Assembly: GCF_007859715.1 (NCBI RefSeq)
Contig: NZ_SJPG01000001.1
Span: 5,090,001-5,154,000, forward strand
Source of the DNA: Rubinisphaera italica
GTDB lineage: Bacteria > Planctomycetota > Planctomycetia > Planctomycetales > Planctomycetaceae
DNA length: 64,000 bases
Direction: 5' to 3'
In this document: positions 56,967-64,000 of the stretch, in pieces
How the letters are laid out: the number at the start of each line of letters is the position of its first letter
Numbering within the stretch: the stretch's first letter is position 1
Position numbers and translations under genes: made by a program
Notes under the pieces: model-generated
Told to the model about the DNA's origin: nothing
The model's input: only the letters and a program-made list of their open reading frames with translations
Database searches by the model: none

Positions 56967-58283
56967 TCAACTTAAATTTTCCTGCCCGAGTATCAACCTC
57001 GTCGCCCGAGTCGGTTGAGCGGGTTCAATATCCTTAGGCACATTTTGTCCTGTTGTCAGATAACTCAGAGGCAGGCCAAGTTTGCTGGTGATATTTAAAA
57101 TCGCTCCGAGGCCTGGAGCTTCATCGAGTTTTGTCAGGATGACGGAGGTCAATCCGACCGATTTGAATTGTTCGGCTGTCGTTCGTAAATGTCGATAACC
57201 AGTGGTCGCACTCAAAACAAGATGCACATCATCGACCACAATATCTCCGAGAACGGCTTTAAGTTCCTGCAGCTTGACTTCATCACGAGGACTGCGCCCC
57301 GCAGTATCGATGAGAATAAGGTCCATGCCTGCAAATTCTGCAACGGCCTGTTTCATTTCCACTGCAGTGGAGACCACTTTCATCGGCAGGTCGATAATTT
57401 CCGCGTATGTTCGTAACTGATCGACGGCTGCAATGCGATAGGTGTCGACTGTAATCAGCCCCATGCGCACGTTATCTCGCAGTCGAAAATTAGCAGCCAG
57501 CTTGGCGATTGTGGTTGTCTTTCCGACTCCTGTTGGTCCGACCATCGCGACAATTTTCTGTTGTCCTGGTTTCGTTTCGATTGGCCCGCGACATTGAATA
57601 GAGGCTTCGATCATCGCGAATAGCTGTCGTCGAAGCCCTTCGCTATCCGACAATTCATTCACGCCGCTGCGATGCTTGAGTCGTCCAATCAGTTCACGAG
57701 CAACGGATTCCTCCACCTCGGCATCAATCAACTCGGTGAAGAGCGAAAACAGCTCGGGTGGAATGTCGGTCGACATGCCCGTGCGAACCTGGCTGGTCAG
57801 TTGTTCGACCATTGCCTGCAGGGAATCGATGCGTTCTTTGAAGAGGGATTCGAGCTTTTGTGATTCTGAGAGTTCGGGACTTGGGTTTGGGGTTTCGGGG
57901 TTCGGGGTTGCTGGCGGGGCCGGTTCAGAATTTATGGGTTCATTTCTTGGGAGACGCGATTCGACTATCGGAAGTCTGGATTCCTGAACGGGGAGAGTGG
58001 CTTTTCGATTGTAGGCAGACAGATCGGGTGCTGGTGTTTCTTCTGATTGTTCCCGCGTGGAGGATGTTGATTTTACAGCAGCAACTGGTTGAGGTCGTTC
58101 GCGTTTTTTCTGTTCGAGGACGGCGACGATTTCGGTGACAATTCGATCTTTCTGCCAGGGAAGTCGCGAGTGAATGGGAACCTGCCTTGTGTGCAGAATC
58201 AAAGCGTCAGGCCCCAGATCTTCGCGAACCTGTAGCAGTGCCTGCTGCATTGTTTCTGCCCGGTAAGTTCTGAAGTCTGGCAT
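56967..58283 (-). CDS. flhF: SRP-type GTPase FlhF
   Basis: A 438-residue protein. The N-terminal segment (MPDFRTYRAETMQQALLQVR, DLGPDALILHTRQV) is the typical FlhF start; then a variable Pro/Ser/Glu linker (about 80-160); then the NG domain with VGPTGVGKTTTIAKLAANFR, TVDTYRIAAVDQLRTYA, DLILIDTAGRSPRD and TKLDE. All GTP-binding motifs (G1-G5) are visible. It sets the place of the flagellum and works with FlhG. Same orientation as flhA upstream (188 bases). Confidence 0.95.
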   Translation of the reverse strand: MPDFRTYRAETMQQALLQVREDLGPDALILHTRQVPIHSRLPWQKDRIVTEIVAVLEQKKRERPQPVAAVKSTSSTREQSEETPAPDLSAYNRKATLPVQESRLPIVESRLPRNEPINSEPAPPATPNPETPNPSPELSESQKLESLFKERIDSLQAMVEQLTSQVRTGMSTDIPPELFSLFTELIDAEVEESVARELIGRLKHRSGVNELSDSEGLRRQLFAMIEASIQCRGPIETKPGQQKIVAMVGPTGVGKTTTIAKLAANFRLRDNVRMGLITVDTYRIAAVDQLRTYAEIIDLPMKVVSTAVEMKQAVAEFAGMDLILIDTAGRSPRDEVKLQELKAVLGDIVVDDVHLVLSATTGYRHLRTTAEQFKSVGLTSVILTKLDEAPGLGAILNITSKLGLPLSYLTTGQNVPKDIEPAQPTRATRLILGQENLS

Positions 58284-58304
58284 GGAATTATCCTATGTTG
58301 TTTT

Positions 58305-58455
58305 TGTCAGCTGCTTGTTCCCAAGGTCCTCCATGGGAACACCAGGGGTTGAAGCTCAGCTTCAAGTCGTTGTGGAATCGAATGTTGATAACCCCAAGCG
58401 GAGCTTCGGATCAGTGCGTTCCCAAGGAGGACCCTGGGAACGAGTTGCAATGAAT
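58305..58455. repeat. inverted repeat with TTCCCAAGGTCCTCC arms
   Basis: GTTCCCAAGGTCCTCCATGG (58318-58337) and the inverse-related GTTCCCAAGGAGGACCCTGG (about 58419-58438) lie between flhA and flhF; GTTCCCACGGAGGAC in element 53571-53755 is a relative. Function unknown. Confidence 0.55.
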
Positions 58456-58471
58456 TGAGGGAGTTAATTAA

Positions 58472-60631
58472 TCATGTCACTTGAGATCGTGGAGAATTCT
58501 GACTGGATTTTGGTGAAGGAGGTTTGTGAGGAGAGGATTGTGGTAGCACACTTGCACTGACATGCCCAAAGGCTTCCACCTGTGTGTCTCTGGTAATTTC
58601 ATTCAGGCTCATGACGACCAGTTTTGGGAGTTCCGAAGAGGTGATTTGTTTCAGACCGGCGCGAATCTGTGGTGTGCAGATCACAACAGGAGGATGTCCG
58701 GTGCGGACCAGTTTTTCGAGTTGGTCTGCCAGCCCACGATTGATTGCTTCGCAGGTAGGTGTGGAAAGTTTGACAGTCAGACCACGTTCTCCGAATTCGA
58801 TACCAGAGACCAATATATCTTCAAGAGCCGGGTCGAGTGTCACCACATGTAACACGCGATTGGAATCGCGATATTGCTGACAGATGGTGCGGGATAATCG
58901 GTGTCGAACGTATTCGGTCAGAATGCCCAGGTCTTTCGTTTTGTCGGCATAGTCGGAAAGGGTTTCCAGAATTGTTTCCAGGTCTCGAACAGGCACACGT
59001 TCGTTGAGAAGTTTCTCGAGCACCTGATGAACCTGTGAAGCTTTCAGAACATCGGGAACCAGATCTTCAACCACTTTGGGGGAATGTTCTTTGAGATGAT
59101 CCAATAATTCGTGAACCTGTTGTCGGGAGAGCAGTTCGCCGGAATGATCGCGGACGACTTCTGTCAGATGAGTCACTAAGACAGCCGTCGGTTCGACGAC
59201 GCTGTATCCCATCATTTCTGCTCGTTCCCGATAATGTGCTTCAATCCATTTGGCCGGACGACCGAAGGCTGGTTCAATCGTATCGATTCCGGAAATCTCG
59301 CCGTTGGCCATGCCTGTGTTGATCGCCAGTAATCGATCGGGATGAATCTCACCCCAGGCAACGGGAACGCTGCGAATCTTGACTTGATAATCCTTTTGTT
59401 TCAGCCGCATGTTATCGCGAATTCGCACCTTCGGCATGATGATGCCCAGGTCCTGTGCGATACGATTTCTAACTCGGGTGACACGATCCAGTAAATCGCC
59501 GCCGCGAGAAGGATCGGCCAGTTGCAGGAGTGCAATGCCCAGGTCGAGTTCCATCGGATCGACCTGCAGGTGATCTTCGGGAGTTGGAGCAGGGGGTGGT
59601 TCCTGTTCTTTTTTCTCCTGAGCGGCTTCGCTCTGATGAACTTTTTGCAGATTCGTTTGCTGTAGAATGAATCCGATCGTCGCACATCCCAGCCCGAGTG
59701 CCCACATCGGAGCAGCGGGAAGTCCGGTGAAGGAGAGGGAAATCAGAAATAAGGCTGCCAGATACATCGCCACCGGATGCCGGAACAACTGGCTGACCAC
59801 ATCCGTCGGCAGATTACTGTCGACACTTGTACGAGTCACAATCAAACCAGCGGCCAGAGAAATCAGAAAGGCAGGGACCTGAGTGACCAGTCCATCACCA
59901 ATCGTCAATGTCGTGAAGACATTGATCGCATCCATGAAGGGCATCCCCTCCTGAACCATGCCGATGTACAAACCGCCGGCAATGTTGATCAGCGTAATCA
60001 CAATACTCGCAATGGAATCGCCACGAACGAATTTACTGGCACCATCCATGGCCCCATAGAAATCGGCTTGCTGAGAGATGATATCGCGACGTTCTTTGGC
60101 TTGTTCGGAAGTAATCAGTCCGGCATTCAGATCGGCATCAATCGCCATCTGCTTGCCCGGCATTCCGTCCAAGGCAAATCGGGCACCCACTTCACTGATA
60201 CGGGTGGCCCCTTTGGTGATGACCAGAAACTGAATCGCAACCAGAATTACGAAGATAATCACACCAATAGCCGGCGAACCACCAGCTACGAATTCACCAA
60301 ATGCCTGAATCACACCACCCGCAGCTTCGGTACCGCGGGTCGATGCCCCGGTCAGAATCAACCGGGTGGAAGCAACATTGAGGACCAGTCGAGAGAGTGT
60401 AGTGCCGAGTAGAAGAGCCGGAAAAACGCTAAATTCGAGAGGGTTTCGCACGTGTATGGTGGTCAGCAGTATGATGACTGCGAGCGTGATGTTACAGGCC
60501 AGTAACATATCCATCATGATCGGTGGCAGCGGGGCCACGATCACCAGGACTGATGTCATAATCAGTACTGGAAAGATCAGACTCAGATTGCGTTGCAGGA
60601 AATTCTGCAACGATCCCGAAGTCTCGTTCAT
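58472..60631 (-). CDS. flhA: flagellar export protein FlhA
   Basis: A 719-residue protein: about eight membrane helices in the first 320 residues, with PFPALLLGTTLSRLVLNVAS-like segment SVFPALLLGTTLSRLVLNVA, the conserved loop ARFALDGMPGKQMAIDADLN (FHIPEP region), and a cytosolic domain with LDLGIALLQLADPS, YREVLQ-like parts, and QLEKLVRTGHPPVVICTPQI. It is the proton-driven gate of the flagellar type III export system. Start MNETSGSLQNFLQRN at 60631 has GGAG upstream; the frame opens 30 bases earlier without support. It is a little longer than usual (about 690) because of a Pro/Ser-rich C-tail. Confidence 0.96.
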   Translation of the reverse strand: MNETSGSLQNFLQRNLSLIFPVLIMTSVLVIVAPLPPIMMDMLLACNITLAVIILLTTIHVRNPLEFSVFPALLLGTTLSRLVLNVASTRLILTGASTRGTEAAGGVIQAFGEFVAGGSPAIGVIIFVILVAIQFLVITKGATRISEVGARFALDGMPGKQMAIDADLNAGLITSEQAKERRDIISQQADFYGAMDGASKFVRGDSIASIVITLINIAGGLYIGMVQEGMPFMDAINVFTTLTIGDGLVTQVPAFLISLAAGLIVTRTSVDSNLPTDVVSQLFRHPVAMYLAALFLISLSFTGLPAAPMWALGLGCATIGFILQQTNLQKVHQSEAAQEKKEQEPPPAPTPEDHLQVDPMELDLGIALLQLADPSRGGDLLDRVTRVRNRIAQDLGIIMPKVRIRDNMRLKQKDYQVKIRSVPVAWGEIHPDRLLAINTGMANGEISGIDTIEPAFGRPAKWIEAHYRERAEMMGYSVVEPTAVLVTHLTEVVRDHSGELLSRQQVHELLDHLKEHSPKVVEDLVPDVLKASQVHQVLEKLLNERVPVRDLETILETLSDYADKTKDLGILTEYVRHRLSRTICQQYRDSNRVLHVVTLDPALEDILVSGIEFGERGLTVKLSTPTCEAINRGLADQLEKLVRTGHPPVVICTPQIRAGLKQITSSELPKLVVMSLNEITRDTQVEAFGHVSASVLPQSSPHKPPSPKSSQNSPRSQVT

Positions 60632-60806
60632 GCGTAGGGACTCCAAATTTGCGGGGTGCAAATTGAAATTAGGAAAGGAATTGTGATTGGGAATTATTTT
60701 GCTCGCGGGAAGGAATTCTGCGAGCGATCGGATAGGTTTGAGAAGCGAGTGATATTGGAAACTGCTCGCGGGTGTCCAGATAAATTTTTAAGATTTGCTA
60801 AAGAAC

Positions 60807-61271
60807 TCAGTTGTAGATAGCCGAAGGGGCTGCAAAACGGTCGGGAGCGTCCAGAAATGATTGAAGCATGACTTGGGCAGCCAGCATGTCCAGCCGGGAT
60901 TTCTGCTTCGACTTCGACATCCCGAATTCTCGTAAGTGGTGCTGTGCCAACGAGGTAGTGAAACGCTCGTCCCAGTAAATCACCGGAAGTTCGCTGATCG
61001 AACCGAGCCAGTCGCCGAATTGACGAGCCATTTTTGCCTTCTCGCCTTCGTCTCCAGACATATGAACAGGTAGTCCGACGACCAAACCCTTAATGCGATA
61101 TTCTTTGCAGATCTTACAGAACGTATTGGACTCCTGGGCAGGTTGCGACCTTTGCATAGTTTCCAGCGGAGAAGAAATCGACTGATCGGGCGTCGAAATG
61201 GCGATTCCAACCCGCTTGGTACCAAAATCGATCCCCAATAAGGCCCCTTCACTGGGAAAATCCTGAGACAT
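60807..61271 (-). CDS. ruvX: Holliday-junction-resolvase-like RuvX/YqgF
   Basis: A 154-residue RNase H-like protein: LLGIDFGTKRVGIAIS, GLVVGLPVHMSGDEGEKAKM, VIYWDERFTT and KSRLDMLAAQVMLQSFLD are the four family signatures, carrying the Asp/Glu/Asp active site. It is thought to process rRNA precursors or branched DNA. Start MSQDFPSEGALLG at 61271; the frame opens at 61367 with poorer sequence. It lies 101 bases after the regulator gene and 175 before flhA. Confidence 0.93.
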   Translation of the reverse strand: MSQDFPSEGALLGIDFGTKRVGIAISTPDQSISSPLETMQRSQPAQESNTFCKICKEYRIKGLVVGLPVHMSGDEGEKAKMARQFGDWLGSISELPVIYWDERFTTSLAQHHLREFGMSKSKQKSRLDMLAAQVMLQSFLDAPDRFAAPSAIYN

Positions 61272-61371
61272 GAACGAGACCTTTTGAAAACGGGAAAGCG
61301 GAAAACGGAGAGCCGGTCGTATTAAAGCGTGTTTTTTGCCCCTCGGCTTTCCGTCTTCCGCTTTCAAGAGA

Positions 61372-63060
61372 TTATTCCGAAGGGTTTGAATTCGTCACCA
61401 CGGCCGCTTCCACCTCATTGACGAGTTGATCGAGTCGGAACGGTTTATAGAGGACTGATTTGAGTCCCATTTGTCGGGCTTTGACGATGCAGTGGTTCGG
61501 GTCGTAGCCGAAACCGGTCATCAATATGACGGGGAGATCGTCATAGATTTCCCGGAGCTTGCAGAAGCATTCGAACCCGGTCATATCATCGAGTCGAATA
61601 TCGACAATGACGGCATCATAGAGTGAACTTTTCACCAGACGACAGGCTTCGCCACCATCGTGAGCGGTTTCGACCTGACACCCAAAGCGTCCCAGCAACT
61701 CATGGGCGGCTCGTCGAACGGATTCGTCGGAATCGACAACAAGAATGCGTTTGTCCCGCAATTGAGGACGATCATCCTTCGGTTTATAGCGGGGGTGGGC
61801 TCCATCGGGTGTGATCGTATCTCCCACTTCGCGAATTCTCTGCTTGATATCGCGGGTATGCTTGAGAATTTGACGCAATCGATCGGCGACATTGGGCTCA
61901 TGGCCGATGTATCGCTCGAGAATCCAGGCAGCATCGTTCAGGATCTCATCAACTGGGGTGGCGACCTGCTGCAGGATTTTCTGTGTACTTTGGTTAACGG
62001 TCGCCGCTTTTTCGATTGCCAATAAATCCAAGGTGTTCAAAGCGACCGCAACTTCCCGGCTGAACAGTTCTAAAAACTGCAAATCGTTTTCGTCAAAGGC
62101 GTGATCGAGTGGGCTTTCCACATTGAAAGTTCCCAGAACTTCATCATGCAGAATCAGCGGGACGGTCATCGAACTTTTTGCACCGGGAGCACCAGGCAAA
62201 TACAGGGGGTCGTTCGTGATGTCATCGCACAGATAACTTTTCCCAGAAGCAGCCACAAAGCCAGTGACACCGTTATTTTTGGCATCTGCAAACAACTTTC
62301 GCTCGGCGGCCACTTCCTGCATTCCCATCGCCAGCAGGGGACGTAGCTGGGTGGAATTTTTATCGATGAGTCGAATTTCAACCGTTTCAAATTCGAGTAA
62401 ATCGTTTGTGTAATGCAGAATTTTCGATTTGAGCAGCTCAATTCGCTCATCGACCGTCAGTTCGATCATTTCCTGAGGCGACAAATCACCCAGTTCGAGA
62501 CCAGCCTGATAAATGGCGTTTAACTTCTGCCGCTGAAATGTCGCTGTCGTCGTATTGCGGACACAGGCCAGAAACTGTTCGACACTTCCATTTTCATCGA
62601 AAAAGACCGGAGCGACCCGAACTTCAAAATACTGCTTGTCCTCTAACTTGAGAGTGCTAGTCCGCATTTCGCCGGAGAGTCGACAGCTTTCGATCGGGCA
62701 GAGTTGATGGTCGAGTAGTTCGACATCGCCAAACATATCGTAGAAAGAAGGTTCGACATTAATCTGCGGAGCATCGAGCATTTTGATGAGCGGGGTATTA
62801 CACCAGAGGATTTTCTGATCTTTATCGAGCAGAGCCAGTCCATCGGTAAAGCTGGATGCAATATTGAGGACATGGATGAGCGACTCACTCGCTTCACTAT
62901 TGTCGTGAGGCACGACCAGACCAGAGATTTTGTCTTCCCGCCAGAGCCGGGCGACTTCCTGCAGCGAATCCTCACAGACTTTCAGAGTGCTCGCGTCTCC
63001 GGGAAACGCGAGGACTTCTTCATTGGAAGTCAGGAACAGGATCTTAGGCTCGTCCATCAC
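61372..63060 (-). CDS. PAS-GAF regulator with C-terminal receiver domain, no kinase
   Basis: A 562-residue cytosolic protein. An N-terminal alpha/beta domain (1-60) may be a degenerate receiver; PAS domain about 65-185 (FTDGLALLDKDQKILWCNTP); GAF domain about 195-350 (FVAASGKSYLCDDITNDPLY, VPLILHDEVLGTFNVESPLD); a helical part (about 355-420); then a complete receiver (RILVVDSDESVRRAAHELLG, phospho-Asp in DAVIVDIRLDDMTGFEC, Lys in VLYKPFRLDQL). No histidine-kinase ATPase domain is present. The Asp site suggests control by a separate kinase. Start ATG-ATG at 63058-63060. It precedes ruvX and the flagellar genes, so a motility link is possible. Confidence 0.88.
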   Translation of the reverse strand: MMDEPKILFLTSNEEVLAFPGDASTLKVCEDSLQEVARLWREDKISGLVVPHDNSEASESLIHVLNIASSFTDGLALLDKDQKILWCNTPLIKMLDAPQINVEPSFYDMFGDVELLDHQLCPIESCRLSGEMRTSTLKLEDKQYFEVRVAPVFFDENGSVEQFLACVRNTTTATFQRQKLNAIYQAGLELGDLSPQEMIELTVDERIELLKSKILHYTNDLLEFETVEIRLIDKNSTQLRPLLAMGMQEVAAERKLFADAKNNGVTGFVAASGKSYLCDDITNDPLYLPGAPGAKSSMTVPLILHDEVLGTFNVESPLDHAFDENDLQFLELFSREVAVALNTLDLLAIEKAATVNQSTQKILQQVATPVDEILNDAAWILERYIGHEPNVADRLRQILKHTRDIKQRIREVGDTITPDGAHPRYKPKDDRPQLRDKRILVVDSDESVRRAAHELLGRFGCQVETAHDGGEACRLVKSSLYDAVIVDIRLDDMTGFECFCKLREIYDDLPVILMTGFGYDPNHCIVKARQMGLKSVLYKPFRLDQLVNEVEAAVVTNSNPSE

Positions 63061-63164
63061 AGGAAGTCGTTACTCACTTTTCACAGCAGATTTCGGCCAT
63101 CGCCGCCTCCACTCACCTGACTCACCAAAGCAATTGACACACTTAGTCACAGTTTCGAAACATC

Positions 63165-63323
63165 TTAACCCGAAGCGTCAGCGAGGGGACGACTTCCAAT
63201 CAAAATTTCGGTCAAACTCAAATCATGAAATCACTTAGTGTCATTTCCAGATAAAAAACGAATTTCATAGAGAATCAGCTTCCTGCCAAAAATCGCGTCC
63301 CCCTCGCTGACGCTTCGGGCTAA
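63165..63323. repeat. MITE-like element, copy B (159 bp)
   Basis: The left arm from 63165 (TTAACCCGAAGCGTCAGCGA...) and right arm ending 63323 (...TCGCTGACGCTTCGGGCTAA) are inverted with about two mismatches, as in copy A at 53571-53755. No gene inside. Confidence 0.8.
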
Positions 63324-63570
63324 GAAACTCTCTTCTTTGAATTCTGCTTCGCAACATCTTTATTCATACTATTATATAGTCAATCTGATACAAGAGACAA
63401 AGCAGCTGAGAAGTGGATTGAGAAAAAACGCGGCATCTGTCCCTGCAAGAGTTCTCCATTTTCGCTACAGCCTCGGATGCAGTCCCCTCGGTAACCCGAT
63501 ACAATGCCCGCGTTATCAACCCGAATTCATACGTTAAGAACATCTGGCACGACTGTAGATTCAAGCCAGG

Positions 63571-63651
63571 GTGGCGGGGGCGCTTTCGCAGAAAGGCCCC
63601 CGAATCGTAGACCTTTCGGGGGCTTCCGCTAACGCGGAGCGCCCCCGCCAC
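63571..63651. repeat. 81-bp nested GC-rich palindrome
   Basis: GTGGCGGGGGCGC (63571-63583) and GCGCCCCCGCCAC (63639-63651) are perfectly inverted and enclose a second stem AGGCCCCCGAA / TTCGGGGGCTT. It lies in the leader of ychF. Confidence 0.8.
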
Positions 63652-63720
63652 CCCCCCAATTATTTTGACTTGATCATCTTTTGACAGGCGTTCTAAGTTT
63701 CACTCAGGAGCGAATTATTC

Positions 63721-64000
63721 ATGGAAGCTGGAATTGTCGGACTTCCCAACGTCGGTAAATCGACATTGTTTAATGCATTGACCGCAGCTGGAATTGCCAG
63801 CGAGAATTATCCGTTCTGCACCATCGAACCCAACGTCGGCGTGGTCGAAGTTCCCGATCCCCGACTCGATATCATTCATAAGTACATCAAAACCGATCGC
63901 GTTCTTCCTGCTGCTCTCAAACTGGTCGACATAGCCGGGATTGTTAAAGGGGCGTCTGTCGGGGAAGGTCTCGGCAACAAATTCCTGGCGAACATTCGTG
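63721..64000 (+). CDS. ychF: redox/ribosome-linked GTPase YchF, 5' part
   Basis: The first 93 codons of a plus-strand gene: [20 protein letters not shown] (G1 motif), [20 protein letters not shown] (YchF-specific) and [20 protein letters not shown] (G3 region with DIAG). These identify the Obg-like ATPase YchF with certainty. A ribosome-binding site CAGGAG lies at 63705-63710. The gene runs past the window end. Confidence 0.96.
   Translation, partial: MEAGIVGLPNVGKSTLFNALTAAGIASENYPFCTIEPNVGVVEVPDPRLDIIHKYIKTDRVLPAALKLVDIAGIVKGASVGEGLGNKFLANIR

Overview
The window reads as a chromosome segment from a marine or freshwater planctomycete (phylum Planctomycetota, order Planctomycetales, in the Gimesia/Rubinisphaera/Planctopirus range). 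I infer this from gene content, not from a search. It holds a giant DUF1080-ThuA-NPCBM-propeller-HEAT-cytochrome protein of the PVC type, planctomycete-style Ser/Thr kinase and ECF sigma factors with membrane extensions, long single-pass proteins with caspase-like domains, a Rho with a low-complexity N-terminus, and many small intergenic palindromes. No rRNA, tRNA, CRISPR array, prophage or plasmid gene was recognised.

Layout. 1-5 kb: end of an ECF sigma gene, a STAS/SpoIIAA-like protein, a 38-residue basic protein, an M28 peptidase, a site-2 protease and a membrane Ser/Thr kinase. 5-8 kb: ComB-like 2-phosphosulfolactate phosphatase convergent with a UbiD-type decarboxylase. 8-11 kb: a Cys-rich lipoprotein downstream of a CpaC-type secretin. 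11-17 kb: proteins of unknown function separated by palindromes, then a secreted HEAT-repeat protein. 17-20 kb: rho followed by about 1.5 kb without genes. 20-28.5 kb: thioredoxin-YHS protein, NhaC antiporter, stand-alone M41 peptidase, FabI-like reductase, membrane WD40 protein and glmS.

28.9-40.9 kb is the most unusual part. Three genes lie in the same direction: a 1726-residue membrane protein with a caspase-like fold that has lost both catalytic residues, a Cys-rich HEAT/parvulin-like lipoprotein, and a 1595-residue membrane protein with an apparently intact His-Cys caspase dyad plus a von Willebrand A domain. I propose they act together at the cell envelope.

41-48 kb: methyltransferase with regulatory domain, LOG-family protein, a REP-associated tyrosine transposase lying between two perfect 36-bp inverted repeats, STAS protein, membrane protein, and an ECF sigma factor fused to a membrane segment and a secretin-N-like domain. 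48.4-53.5 kb: the giant multidomain secreted protein. 54-63 kb: a minus-strand flagellar and regulatory block, in transcription order PAS-GAF-receiver regulator, ruvX, flhA, flhF, flhG, small membrane protein, fliA/whiG-type sigma factor. It is bracketed by two copies of a 160-185 bp element with near-identical inverted ends. The window ends inside ychF.
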